Shown: positions 35,119-44,554, counted from the stretch's first letter. The stretch: DNA of 64,000 bases from Vulcanisaeta moutnovskia 768-28 (GCF_000190315.1 NC_015151.1:2148509-2212508); one strand, 5' to 3'. Translations and numbers: made by a program. The notes: generated from the sequence alone by a model not told the origin.

Positions 35119-35559
35119 ATGAATATCATTTATAAATTATCAATCGTGTTTAATGTAACGGCATACATAACGCCACTGGCACCACCAACCTCATACCCAT
35201 ACCCAGCCGCGTATATTCAGTACGCCACGGTGAACCTAGGAATGAACGCTCATGAGCACTATTCATTGCCAGGAATGGACTATAAGACTGACGTACTCGA
35301 GTCCCTCAATTCCTACGGATTCATGAACCTAACACTAGAAATCATTAATCCATACGGTGGTGCCGTAGTCACTGGAATATCCGGCAATTACGCGAGAACT
35401 AGTAAAGACTTGACGGCAGTACATACCTACTCGTACCCAACAGGAATACCTGGCTACCTGGAGAAGTTCGGTGCATTGGCAATATCGCCAAACGCCACAG
35501 GCCTAATTGGCTATTACCAATACGTAATGCTGAGACTGATGAGAATAGGCAGTGGCTAA
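35119..35559 (+). CDS. Hypothetical protein, possibly a gene remnant
   Basis: 146 residues, Tyr/Pro/Asn-rich: PLAPPTSYPYPAAYIQ, MNAHEHYSLPGMDYK and AISPNATGLIGYYQYV. It lacks a clear signal peptide although the composition resembles secreted archaeal proteins. The HEH and acidic residues could bind metal. The start at 35119 follows TCTTAATTC. It may be a fragment of a larger surface protein. No family recognised. Confidence 0.4.
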   Translation: MNIIYKLSIVFNVTAYITPLAPPTSYPYPAAYIQYATVNLGMNAHEHYSLPGMDYKTDVLESLNSYGFMNLTLEIINPYGGAVVTGISGNYARTSKDLTAVHTYSYPTGIPGYLEKFGALAISPNATGLIGYYQYVMLRLMRIGSG

Positions 35560-35671
35560 TGAATTAGTTAGGGCTCTCGAATCTCAAAATCACCAGGGAA
35601 TAAAATAATTCCAATTTGAAACCTGGTTAATTAACATATATAAAGACATTGTTGTATGAGTATGATGGAGT

Positions 35672-36367
35672 ATGAATAGGACATTGGCCATTATGATCAT
35701 GTTAGTTGCGATATTGACAGTAATACTGATTATGCTCATGCTCATTTATGGTATACCCGTAAAAACACTAAAATTGCTCTTTATTGCCTTATTACCAGAA
35801 ATAGAACGAATATACATACCTACCACATGTCCCTATTACAATGGTTATTGGTTCACAAACAATTATAACATTGCCATGATATTGAGACTAGGAAACAACT
35901 CAATAACTGTTGGTAAGAACTCGATTATATACATAGGTATTGATTACTCCTCTAAAGATACGTACATTTTCATAATAAATAAGCCAAGAGGGATATTAAT
36001 ATTCACGTACTTCCCAGGAATACCCTCACCAATCATAATGCCCAATGCCAGTGGCACTATAAAAATTATGATCACAAACTCAACCCTATACCTAACAGTA
36101 AATTCAAGCAAACCATTGAAACTCAACTCCTACCCGCCATACTCATTGGGTAATTACGCAAATATACACATAGACTCTCTAGCATGCGTACCGGCGCATA
36201 ATGTGTATGATAGGTATGTATATGTCTACGTATTCTTCATAGAACAACCACTAGGTTGGAACCCAACATTAGGTATATACCTTATGTCGAACTGCACACT
36301 TTACGAACTAAGCAATTGCAACTATCACAGCGAGACTGTCTACATATACTTCAGTAGGAGTAGTTAA
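35672..36367 (+). CDS. Membrane-anchored extracellular protein, function unknown
   Basis: 231 residues. One strong N-terminal membrane helix (about 5-28) is followed by an extracellular beta-rich domain with cysteines at about 52, 171, 210 and 216, and several N-glycosylation sequons (NNS, NAS, NSS). The ATG at 35672 follows a TATA-like CATATATAAAGAC by about 30 nt. No family recognised. It is part of the low-conservation stretch between the rhomboid and DUF72 genes. Confidence 0.55.
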   Translation: MNRTLAIMIMLVAILTVILIMLMLIYGIPVKTLKLLFIALLPEIERIYIPTTCPYYNGYWFTNNYNIAMILRLGNNSITVGKNSIIYIGIDYSSKDTYIFIINKPRGILIFTYFPGIPSPIIMPNASGTIKIMITNSTLYLTVNSSKPLKLNSYPPYSLGNYANIHIDSLACVPAHNVYDRYVYVYVFFIEQPLGWNPTLGIYLMSNCTLYELSNCNYHSETVYIYFSRSS

Positions 36368-36494
36368 GGTCATTCGTGACCCCATCATCACCAGCTCAGT
36401 GGCGGCACAACCTAATCATCCTTATAATATAATAAGTATTATGATGAGTACTTAACCCTTACCAATGATTAGTTCTCAATGTTATTTAATCAAT

Positions 36495-36546
36495 TCAGCC
36501 CTCCAGGTGATCATCACCGATCTGGTGTCCCGACAGCCATCATCAT
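36495..36546 (-). ncRNA. Candidate C/D box sRNA
   Basis: Minus strand, 52 nt: C box ATGATGA (36540-36546), 15-nt guide TGGCTGTCGGGACAC, degenerate D' CAGA (36521-36524), 3-nt spacer, perfect C' GTGATGA (36511-36517), 12-nt guide TCACCTGGAGGG and D box CTGA (36495-36498). The 12-nt spacing of C' to D and the 3-nt D'-C' spacing match archaeal sRNPs. GGTTTAAAGG (about 36569-36580) is a TATA box about 28 nt upstream. It fills most of the 226-bp space with no ORF. Targets were not identified. Confidence 0.5.
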
Positions 36547-36593
36547 ACGAGATTACTTGGGCAATCAACCTTTAAACCTTTAATTACGTCACT

Positions 36594-37211
36594 TCAACTC
36601 TGTTGGTTCTGCGAGATTGCTCTTAACTTAATGCTTCTTACCTCCCTCATTAATGTTATAAACAGGAATATGATTATAGTCATGAAAAACAGCATTATTG
36701 CAAATAACGACGCAAAAATATGTACATTACTTAAACCTGCCAAACCTAGGAATAGAGTTAAAATATCGATTATGAAGAATAAAATGAATATTAATCTTAG
36801 TGTAACTAACCTCTCGATTTGTTCAACCTGGGTCGAAATTGACCAGTGAAGTATGACGAACATAAGCATCAAAGTCACTATTACGCCAGAAGATACCTGT
36901 GCGTACATTCTCTCGGCTATGATACCAACACCGATGAAAAATCCAGTAATAGCTGATTGTATGAGCAGCGGTACCAGGAAGTAATTTCCGAATAATTTCG
37001 TAAGGGTCTTATCATCACCTTTAATAACCGAGCTCCTAATGGCTATGATCCACAGTAGTATACTGATGAAGATGAGAATTAACGAGAGGGCTTGAACATA
37101 CGTAAATGATGAAGTTACGTACAGAACTGCGAAAAGGACAAACTGTATTATCGTGATTAAGTATATGGTATAGAACATGGGAGCCGCCGTATTAAGATCC
37201 TCCTTAGACAT
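36594..37211 (-). CDS. Multipass membrane protein, function unknown
   Basis: 205 residues with about six helices spaced evenly (about 12-32, 35-55, 75-100, 102-122, 135-160 and 165-188), and short charged loops such as SSVIKGDDKTLTK. No family signature found. The basic end RSIKLRAISQ is cytoplasmic. It is divergent from the DUF72 gene with a 45-bp shared promoter space. Confidence 0.6.
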   Translation of the reverse strand: MSKEDLNTAAPMFYTIYLITIIQFVLFAVLYVTSSFTYVQALSLILIFISILLWIIAIRSSVIKGDDKTLTKLFGNYFLVPLLIQSAITGFFIGVGIIAERMYAQVSSGVIVTLMLMFVILHWSISTQVEQIERLVTLRLIFILFFIIDILTLFLGLAGLSNVHIFASLFAIMLFFMTIIIFLFITLMREVRSIKLRAISQNQQS

Positions 37212-37256
37212 TAAATCTCTGTAAGTCTTTATTAGGTCGGTATATTTTAACTTATT

Positions 37257-37958
37257 GTGGGTGTTTTCGTTGGTACAAGCGGCTGGCTGTATGATTGGAA
37301 CCCTGAGTCGTCCTTTGATTGGTACGTTCGTAATTCAGGGTTGAATGCCGTTGAGCTTAACGCTTCCTTCTATAGATTCCCATTTAGGAATCAGGTGGTT
37401 TCCTGGGCTAAGAAGGGCTCTGGGCTTAGGTGGGCTGTTAAGGTTCATAGATACATAACCCACGTTAAGAGGCTCAGGGAGGACGCATTAGATACTTGGC
37501 GTAGATTTAGGGACCTATTTACGCCGCTTGATCCATACATTGATTTTTACTTATTTCAAATGCCACCCAGTTTTGCTTTTAAGGACGAGAATATTGATAG
37601 GATTAGAATTTTCGCTAAGGAGAGCGGTCTTGGCAAAAAATTTGCAATTGAATTTAGACATCCATCGTGGTTTAATGAGGGTGTTCTTGACGTATTTAGG
37701 GGTTTAGGAATTACCATTGTTTCTGTCGATGAACCTGGCGTAACATGGATAGTGAGTAGTAATGACACTGTCTATTTGAGACTTCATGGTAGGACTGATT
37801 GGTATTGGTATGACTATAGTGAGGAGGAGCTAAGGGATCTTGCCGGTAAGGTCTTGATTCTAAACCCTGTGGATATCTACGTATTCTTTAACAATGACCA
37901 TTGGATGCTTGAGAACGCGAGGAGAATGCTCGCAATTTTGGGGGAATTAACTATGTAG
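37257..37958 (+). CDS. DUF72 family protein (TIM-barrel)
   Basis: 233 residues. The N-terminal GTSGWLYDWNPESSFDWYV, then VELNASFYRFP and AVKVHRYITH, are diagnostic for DUF72 (YecE-like) proteins. Later motifs FAIEFRHPSW and VYLRLHGRTDWYWYDYS complete the barrel, and YVFFNNDH closes the family pattern. The reaction is unknown. The start is a GTG at 37257 placed 26 nt after TATTTTAACTT. It is convergent with the MFS gene, with stops 8 bp apart. Confidence 0.92.
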   Translation: MGVFVGTSGWLYDWNPESSFDWYVRNSGLNAVELNASFYRFPFRNQVVSWAKKGSGLRWAVKVHRYITHVKRLREDALDTWRRFRDLFTPLDPYIDFYLFQMPPSFAFKDENIDRIRIFAKESGLGKKFAIEFRHPSWFNEGVLDVFRGLGITIVSVDEPGVTWIVSSNDTVYLRLHGRTDWYWYDYSEEELRDLAGKVLILNPVDIYVFFNNDHWMLENARRMLAILGELTM

Positions 37959-37965
37959 ATTGAGA

Positions 37966-39165
37966 TTATTTCCTGGAGAGCATTAATAGTCCGGTGATCG
38001 TTAAGGCCACGCCGACAGCCATCATAATCACCATGCCCAAGCCCATGGGGCTTATAAAACCAACGATCATCGGCGCCCAACCACCAATCAACAAGCCCCA
38101 GTTATAGGAGACGCCCAATCCACTCGCCCTGTATTGAACGTCGAATTTATCGATTAGTACATATGGTACGAGTCCCATTGCGAAGTTCTCGATAAACGCT
38201 AATATCACCAGGTTTGTAAAGCTTGGATATATCATTAAGGTGATTGGTGCGTAAGCAAGCGATATAATTAATGTGCCTATTATGAGCCACCTATAATTAA
38301 TTGCCAGGGCCAACGGACCAGCGAGGAGCACCGCTATGACCGCTGCTATTGTTGAAATAAGCATTACACTGGGTATTATGCTAGCCTCACCAATTACCTT
38401 TAGGAAGTCTGAGTATATTAGGTATGTGGAGTAGTAAATAGTCAATAACCCACCCGTAAACAATACGCCAAGCCCAAGCCAAGCACCACTATACCTAAAC
38501 AATAGCGTTAATGGGTTTGCCTTCGGCTTCGACCATAGTGGCGACTCTATTAACCTGCTCCTTATTATGAAGGCTAGTACTGCCACTATGGCTCCAGTGC
38601 CCATGTAAATCCTCCACCCATAGGCATTGAATGAGATTGGACCCATGTATGTTAGGAATAATACGTTAACAATAGTGGCTATGACAACACCTATTGGGTA
38701 ACCACTCTGCACAAATGCCGAGGTTACCTCTTTCCTCCACCTACTCCACTCCATAATCATTGCAGTTCCTGGACCCCACTCACCGCCCAGGAATATTCCC
38801 TGGAGAAACCTGAAAGTTAGTAATGCTAATGGCGCTAATGCACCAATTGTGGCGTAGATTGGCAGTAGGGCTATAATGAGAGCTGATAGACTATAACCAA
38901 GCACTGTTGTTAGTAAACCAATCCTCCTACCAAACCTATCACCTACGTAACCCATCGCCACAGAACCCAGGGGCCTACCAACAAGTGTAGCCACAAGCGT
39001 TGATAAACCACCAAGTAATGAGAATGGACCTGGGAAGAATAACTCACCAAGTAATGGCATTATTGGCGTAACGAGAAGCGCATCATAACCATCCATTATC
39101 CAACCCAAGTATGCGCTAAACATTGCCCTAGCCCTCATTTTCTCTAGAATGTTTGTAGGATCCAC
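37966..39165 (-). CDS. MFS transporter, metabolite:H+ symporter type
   Basis: 399 residues, 12 helices. Motif A is GDRFGRRIGLL between helices 2 and 3, with WMDGYDALLV in helix 1 and FLQGIFLGGEWGPG in helix 4, typical of sialate/shikimate/organic acid symporters of the MHS group. The solute is probably an organic acid or aromatic compound. It lies downstream of the UbiA gene by 44 bp on the same strand, so it may be co-transcribed. Confidence 0.88.
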   Translation of the reverse strand: MDPTNILEKMRARAMFSAYLGWIMDGYDALLVTPIMPLLGELFFPGPFSLLGGLSTLVATLVGRPLGSVAMGYVGDRFGRRIGLLTTVLGYSLSALIIALLPIYATIGALAPLALLTFRFLQGIFLGGEWGPGTAMIMEWSRWRKEVTSAFVQSGYPIGVVIATIVNVLFLTYMGPISFNAYGWRIYMGTGAIVAVLAFIIRSRLIESPLWSKPKANPLTLLFRYSGAWLGLGVLFTGGLLTIYYSTYLIYSDFLKVIGEASIIPSVMLISTIAAVIAVLLAGPLALAINYRWLIIGTLIISLAYAPITLMIYPSFTNLVILAFIENFAMGLVPYVLIDKFDVQYRASGLGVSYNWGLLIGGWAPMIVGFISPMGLGMVIMMAVGVALTITGLLMLSRK

Positions 39166-39209
39166 GAAATACTCGTATTATTACCAACCCTATTAAGTTA
39201 TACCCTGGA

Positions 39210-40148
39210 TTAAATCGATAGTGGTGGGTATATTCGTGCAATGATCATTGAGACTATGAATATTATGAGAATCAACAATCTCACACTGAATGGTCCAGCC
39301 CATAAATTCCTAAGTTCCCTCCACCTACTCCTAACAACGGCCTCATCACCGCTGAGTAATGGACCTGCCAACCTCAATGTGCGTGGAATAAGCAGCAGAG
39401 CCACTAGGGATGTGTAGGGTAGGTAGTGCAGTATTGCCGAGACTATGATTGCCAGGTACATTAGTACTATCGATGTGTAGACGACATACTTCGTATTCTT
39501 AACACCCACAAGTAATACCAGGGTTATTTTACCAACAGCCTTACATGCATCAATCTCCAGCGCGCCCGAGCCGAGGAGTATCAACAATGTAAATAGCCCA
39601 TTCGGTATGCCAACAATCAACGGTACCGGATTCATGTAAATACCCGTCTGGACAATATATGAACCCCAGACAACGAGCGGACCCATTGCCGTCGCGGCGA
39701 GTATTTCGCCGTAGCCCCTATAGTGGAATTTCAGCGGTGGTATGCTATAGCCAATCCCAATTATTAGGCCGGCAATTGCCAGTATTAATACGGGCCAACC
39801 AACAAGAATTACCAGGTAAATACCTGCCGCAAAGGCTATTGCGAGAAATACGTAACCAACAGTAATGACGTCCTTAGGTCTCAACTTAAGGTCTATTATT
39901 GGGTGCGGCCTATGCGAGAAGCCACTAGTCCTATACAGTATGTCTACACCGCTTAAGTAGTCGTAGTAGTCATGGACAAGGTTAACACCTGCCTGGGCCA
40001 GTAGAAGAGCTATTAGGGTTATTACGTAGATTACCAGGTTGAATTTATTGTTTAGGTACCAAGCCAATGCAGTTCCTAGAGTCACGGATGAGAAGGCGCT
40101 CGTAAGCGTCGTTGGACTGAATGAAATTAACCAAGTCCTAATGCTCAT
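39210..40148 (-). CDS. UbiA-type prenyltransferase (MenA-like)
   Basis: 312 residues, about nine helices. The first Asp-rich motif is NLVHDYYDYLSGVD (NxxxDxxD), the second region ALEIDACKAVGKITL. The N-terminal WLISFSPTTL resembles MenA (1,4-dihydroxy-2-naphthoate prenyltransferase), so a role in quinone synthesis is likely; a lipid-type UbiA is less likely. It is divergent from a UbiD gene, 79 bp away, which strengthens a quinone-pathway reading. Confidence 0.88.
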   Translation of the reverse strand: MSIRTWLISFSPTTLTSAFSSVTLGTALAWYLNNKFNLVIYVITLIALLLAQAGVNLVHDYYDYLSGVDILYRTSGFSHRPHPIIDLKLRPKDVITVGYVFLAIAFAAGIYLVILVGWPVLILAIAGLIIGIGYSIPPLKFHYRGYGEILAATAMGPLVVWGSYIVQTGIYMNPVPLIVGIPNGLFTLLILLGSGALEIDACKAVGKITLVLLVGVKNTKYVVYTSIVLMYLAIIVSAILHYLPYTSLVALLLIPRTLRLAGPLLSGDEAVVRSRWRELRNLWAGPFSVRLLILIIFIVSMIIARIYPPLSI

Positions 40149-40227
40149 TGATCATGAGCATCACTAGGGCATTTTAAGAATTTCCGTAGGAGGAAACCGT
40201 TATTTGTCTAGTAATTACTGAGGTTTT

Positions 40228-41655
40228 GTGGCAATTAAGGATCTTAGGTCCTTCATTAAGGTGTTGGAGGATAGAAATGAATTAATCAGGATCAGTGAAT
40301 TGCTCAGTGTTGATCTTGAGGTCGCCGCATTACTTAGGGAACTCATGTATAGGGGTGGGCCCGCCGTAATCATTGAGAGGACCAGAGAGAACACACTACC
40401 AATAATTGGTAACCTCTTCGGTAAGTGGGACAGGGTAATGCTTGCCATGGAGGGTAATGATCCGGAGATTGCCGTCTCGAAGCTAGTAGATTTATTAAAT
40501 TTGAGGATCCCCCAGGGCCTTATTGATTCCCTAAAATCACTTAATGAATTGAGGAAGTTCTCCCAATACTTCCCGAGGAATATTAGTGACGGACCAGTTA
40601 GGGAGCTGGAGTGGAAATCCATTGATTTGACGAGGATACCAGCCATTAGGCAGTGGGTTCATGAACCCGGCAGATTCATTACCTTCGGAATAACGTTCAT
40701 TAAGTACGGTAATTACAGGAACTTCGGTTACTATAGGTTGCAGGTGATTGGTAGGGATAGGTTCGTGATGCATTGGCAGCCCTGGCGTAGGAGCGCCATG
40801 TATGGGGAGCTCAGTGAGAAGCCTGAGGTTGCAATTATCTTTGGTCCTGACCCCATAACCATGCTAATGGCCGGCGTCTCAATACCACATCCACTGGATA
40901 AGTTGTTGGTTACTGGGGTACTTAGGGGTGATGGCGTTGAACTTGTTAAGGGCTCCACAGTCGATGTTGAGTACCCGGCAAATGCTGAGTTGGTTATTGA
41001 GGGTGAGTTGACCGGTGAGTACGTTAGGGAAGGGCCATTTGGTGACCACGTCGGCGTTTATTCAATAGCTAAGGAGTACCCTGTGGTTAGGGTTAAGGCC
41101 ATTTACTCAAGGAGAGAACCTATGATACCAGTCACAGTAACTGGTAAGCCTGTGCTTGAGGATGGGAATATAATAAGGTTTGGGACTAAGGTAGTAAAGT
41201 CGCCGCTTAAGTTATTACTGCCAGAGCTTGTAGACCTGGAAATACCTCCAGAGGGTTTAGGGTTTGTAATCATAGCATCCATTAAGAAGAGGTATCCAGG
41301 GCATGCCAGAAGGATAATGACAGCACTATGGGGCCTAGTACCCGTCCTGAGTAAGGTAGTAATAATCGTGGATCATGACATAGACGTCAGGGATTGGGGC
41401 CAGGTAATGTATGCAGTGGCTGCCCACGTTAATCCATCCAGAGATATACTCATAATCGATAACTACCCGGTGGAGGAGCTTGACCCATCAACACCAATAC
41501 CAAACCTGGGCAGTAAGGTTGGTATTGACGCAACTAGGAAGCTTCCCGAGGAATATGGCGGTAAGGAGTATCCGATGGACGTTACAATACCAAGCGATGT
41601 TGCAGATAGGGTTAGGAGGATCATGGACTCTATAATGGGTAAGTCAGAAAATTGA
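40228..41655 (+). CDS. UbiD family decarboxylase
   Basis: 475 residues. EGPFGDHVGVYS contains the catalytic glutamates of the prenyl-FMN-dependent E-R-E active site, preceded by VIEGELTGEYVRE; the N-terminal domain has GGPAVI and PIIGNLFGKW, usual for UbiD. It decarboxylates an aromatic or enoic acid using prenyl-FMN, which needs UbiX; no ubiX is in the window. The start is GTG at 40228. Next to UbiA it may act on a prenylated benzoate or naphthoate. Confidence 0.93.
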   Translation: MAIKDLRSFIKVLEDRNELIRISELLSVDLEVAALLRELMYRGGPAVIIERTRENTLPIIGNLFGKWDRVMLAMEGNDPEIAVSKLVDLLNLRIPQGLIDSLKSLNELRKFSQYFPRNISDGPVRELEWKSIDLTRIPAIRQWVHEPGRFITFGITFIKYGNYRNFGYYRLQVIGRDRFVMHWQPWRRSAMYGELSEKPEVAIIFGPDPITMLMAGVSIPHPLDKLLVTGVLRGDGVELVKGSTVDVEYPANAELVIEGELTGEYVREGPFGDHVGVYSIAKEYPVVRVKAIYSRREPMIPVTVTGKPVLEDGNIIRFGTKVVKSPLKLLLPELVDLEIPPEGLGFVIIASIKKRYPGHARRIMTALWGLVPVLSKVVIIVDHDIDVRDWGQVMYAVAAHVNPSRDILIIDNYPVEELDPSTPIPNLGSKVGIDATRKLPEEYGGKEYPMDVTIPSDVADRVRRIMDSIMGKSEN

Positions 41656-41695
41656 CGAGAATGCATATTTATGGTTTAACTCGCTAATTAGGGCA

Positions 41696-42526
41696 ATGAG
41701 AGCATGTATAGTTGGCCTGGGTAGGATGGGTAGGGGAATGGCAATTAACCTCGTTAACAAAGGCAACGTGGTCTACGGCTACGACGTCAATAAATCCATA
41801 TACTCTACATTGAGCAGTGCTGGTGTAAAGACCGTAGATAGCTTAAGTCAATGCAGCGATACAGATTATGTATTACTTGCGCTACCCACAGGTAGGGAGT
41901 CATCCCAGGTAATCAATGAATTAAACACCAATACTGTCATTATTGACACTACGACCATGAACTTAACTGAAATCGGTCAAGTGCTTTCCGTGGTACGCAA
42001 TAAGAAATTGAAATATATAACCGCAAGGCTTGAAGGAGGACCAAAACATGCCGAGAGCGGGTCCCTCGTGCTATTCATTGGCGGTGATGAACAGTTATAT
42101 AGGCAGAATGAGGAGTTCCTAAGGCAGTTAGGTACGCCAATCTACATAGGCACACATGAACAGGCCACATTACTCAAACTCATCAGTACATCAATAATAA
42201 TAGCCAACACTATGATACTCGCTGAACTGGCACCATTAATAAAGGACCTCGGACTAGACACAAACACCCTAATCAAGGCACTGAGCATGAGCGGGGCAGA
42301 CTCAGCACAACTAAGGACTAGACTACCCTGGATACTAAACGGCAACTACCCAGAATCCTTCTCAATAGACCTGGCTAAGTATGTGATTGACGAGACAATA
42401 AAATACGCCTCAAATAGAAATGAAACTCTACCAATACTAACAACCATAGATAAGATACTGAGCATAGCCCAGGGAATAGGCTATGGAAAGAAGGACTTCT
42501 CAGAAGCGGCACAAATACTCAAATAA
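41696..42526 (+). CDS. Beta-hydroxyacid dehydrogenase-like NAD(P)-dependent oxidoreductase (HIBADH family)
   Basis: 276 residues. The Rossmann motif is VGLGRMGRGMAINL (7-20); the substrate-binding signature appears as ARLEGGPKHAESGSL, and the catalytic lysine as TLLKLISTSI. The family reduces or oxidises 3-hydroxyisobutyrate, tartronate semialdehyde, glyoxylate or imines; which one is unknown. It follows the UbiD gene by 40 bp. Confidence 0.88.
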   Translation: MRACIVGLGRMGRGMAINLVNKGNVVYGYDVNKSIYSTLSSAGVKTVDSLSQCSDTDYVLLALPTGRESSQVINELNTNTVIIDTTTMNLTEIGQVLSVVRNKKLKYITARLEGGPKHAESGSLVLFIGGDEQLYRQNEEFLRQLGTPIYIGTHEQATLLKLISTSIIIANTMILAELAPLIKDLGLDTNTLIKALSMSGADSAQLRTRLPWILNGNYPESFSIDLAKYVIDETIKYASNRNETLPILTTIDKILSIAQGIGYGKKDFSEAAQILK

Positions 42527-42569
42527 CACAATAACATTTAAAATAGAAACTCGCAACATTAATTTAATA

Positions 42570-44324
42570 TCAACCTTGACAACTATAAACACCCAAGTAA
42601 TAATTAGTCTCGTTTATTATAATACCCATTGGATAAAGCGTCTGCGAACCCTGACCGTTAGAGACCTGCTGCGTACCTAAGAATGTAACGTAGAATGGTC
42701 CGGTATATGCTATGGTCACAGAAGCTTGGAACGCGAACTGATTGCTATTAAACAAATTAGTAGGTATAAACATACCTATGATTGTGAGAGCCGAACCAGC
42801 AGTAATCGAAAGCCATGCGGGCGCCCCTACAAGGAAAATACCAGCCACCAAAGAGCCAGCTAAGTAAGCCCACCCAATGGGATTTGGCGAATAAGTATTC
42901 GTTATGGAGGTCAAGGTATAAGTTATCTGGTTGGAGTCGGCTTGTGCCGCCGATGGTGCATTACTGCATTGCTTATTCGTTGGGTATGAGTATCCGTCCA
43001 ATAGGCTTATTGGTAATTGACCGTAATCATAATAACTGTAAAGTATTGCTGTGAACATCCCCGTGATGGGGCCATTACCAGTGTCGAGGCCTGGGTATAT
43101 AAAGAGATCATTGCCCGAGATCTCGCTTGGGGAAATTGATAGTGGTAATGTACCATTAGCCCACTCATACATTGGCTGCCCGAGCTGATACTCCTCATAG
43201 GAAACGTAGGAAATATTACCGTATAGACCAAGATATACAAATCCCTGACCAGGGACTGTGTACGTCAAGACCGTCCCCGACAACGTTGAGCTTGTTGATG
43301 AACCATACTTAACATAAATATCGTATACGTTCCCTTCGTTATTTACATACCCTCCAACGAAGGATCCATAATAAACATACATATTATAATTATTGTTAAA
43401 TGTTATTGTTGGGCCAACAAGGTATACACTGTATAGTTGTGGTGATAAGAGATCCGTTGCATTAACAACGCCGTAAAGTCCAGAGCCCTTCTGGGCGGTA
43501 CCAGCGAAGTCGCCGATACTTATGTACGATATGCTATTTTGTATTGCATCTTGACTCCAGCCAATAAACATTATTGGTATTGGCCCCTCAAGCTCATCGC
43601 ATTGCACAGGCACCCAATATGCCAAGGCCGCATCAGTAGGTATTTGATTAGCTACGTTATTAACCTCACTATTACCTAGGCAACTACCAACGTATAAGTA
43701 ACCGAAATAGCTCTGCCCACCGCCACCGGTGATCACTGTGGGCTCTATTCCAGAACCACTATTCGTAACATTACTGCCTGCATGCATTATTGGTCTCAGT
43801 ATTGCTGGTTTAACCTTATCAAGGTGCGTCGTGATTGAGATATAGATTGGTCTCCTTGAGGTTATCCAGGATGGGTCGTAGGGTATTGCCGTGATTACTG
43901 TCCATGATTTATTACCCACGGTATAAGTCACGAAGGCTATGAGCGAGGGCCATAATAAATCGCCATACCTACCGAGCCACTTATTGGCTATGTGCATGAC
44001 CAAGCTACCGGTGAGGTTTACCGTAACTACCCCATTACTACCGTAGTAATAACCAACAACGTAGATTTTACCTGGCGTGAAGGCGAAGAGACTCACGGTT
44101 ATTGGTACCGGCGAGCCATCATACATGCCCCTAAACACTAATGTTGGTTCGCCAGTTGATAATTCGTAATAATCTATTTGGTAATCGGTTCTATTTATCA
44201 CAATCATCGGCTTCGGGCTTACCTTCAATTGTTGTCCAGACACTATGAGCATAGTTAATAATACTGCAGCAATCGAGAACACTAGGACCATTATTAATAA
44301 CAATCTAGGGTAGTGCATATACAT
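42570..44324 (-). CDS. Large exported protein with membrane helices, function unknown
   Basis: About 584 residues from the ATG at 44324; the frame is open to 44402, but ATAAAAAAAG (about 44344-44356) is 26 nt before 44324. A signal-type helix YPRLLLIMVLVFSIAAVLLT is followed by a long Ser/Gly/Tyr/Asn-rich beta domain, then hydrophobic segments (PIGWAYLAGSLVAGIFLVG and LTIIGMFIPT). Cysteines are few and mostly paired. It looks like a cell-surface or S-layer-associated protein. No family recognised; it is convergent with the HIBADH-like gene. Confidence 0.6.
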   Translation of the reverse strand: MYMHYPRLLLIMVLVFSIAAVLLTMLIVSGQQLKVSPKPMIVINRTDYQIDYYELSTGEPTLVFRGMYDGSPVPITVSLFAFTPGKIYVVGYYYGSNGVVTVNLTGSLVMHIANKWLGRYGDLLWPSLIAFVTYTVGNKSWTVITAIPYDPSWITSRRPIYISITTHLDKVKPAILRPIMHAGSNVTNSGSGIEPTVITGGGGQSYFGYLYVGSCLGNSEVNNVANQIPTDAALAYWVPVQCDELEGPIPIMFIGWSQDAIQNSISYISIGDFAGTAQKGSGLYGVVNATDLLSPQLYSVYLVGPTITFNNNYNMYVYYGSFVGGYVNNEGNVYDIYVKYGSSTSSTLSGTVLTYTVPGQGFVYLGLYGNISYVSYEEYQLGQPMYEWANGTLPLSISPSEISGNDLFIYPGLDTGNGPITGMFTAILYSYYDYGQLPISLLDGYSYPTNKQCSNAPSAAQADSNQITYTLTSITNTYSPNPIGWAYLAGSLVAGIFLVGAPAWLSITAGSALTIIGMFIPTNLFNSNQFAFQASVTIAYTGPFYVTFLGTQQVSNGQGSQTLYPMGIIINETNYYLGVYSCQG

Positions 44325-44446
44325 CGGCCTTACTAACTCACAAGCTTTTTTTATTTCGGGTATTCTTAAAAAGTGGACCGAGTAGAATTGAAGGCCGCAC
44401 AATAACGAATTAAAAAGGCTAAAATACAGAAGAAAAATGCGATGGA

Positions 44447-44554
44447 TGGTGCCGGGGCCGGGATTTGAACCCGGGCCCCCTTGCGGGGACGGACTTTAAG
44501 GTTCCCTGCGGAATCTCCAGGCCCGCGCCTTGGACCTAGCTCGGCCACCCCGGC
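44447..44554 (-). tRNA. Intron-containing class II tRNA, best read as tRNA-Ser(GGA) (Leu not excluded)
   Basis: Acceptor GCCGGGG/CCCCGGC pairs perfectly; position 26 is G and the anticodon stem CGGGC/GTCCG pairs once a 19-nt intron (44496-44514) is removed after position 37. The mature loop CTGGAGA then shows anticodon GGA (Ser). The variable arm CCCC-GCAA-GGGG and T arm CCGGG-TTCAAAT-CCCGG are well formed, and CCA is encoded (44447-44449). Against Ser: the discriminator is A and the D loop AGCTAGGTCCAAGGC is Leu-like. The intron bulge-helix-bulge is weak, but the inner hairpin TTCC-GCAG-GGAA is clear. Confidence 0.85.
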
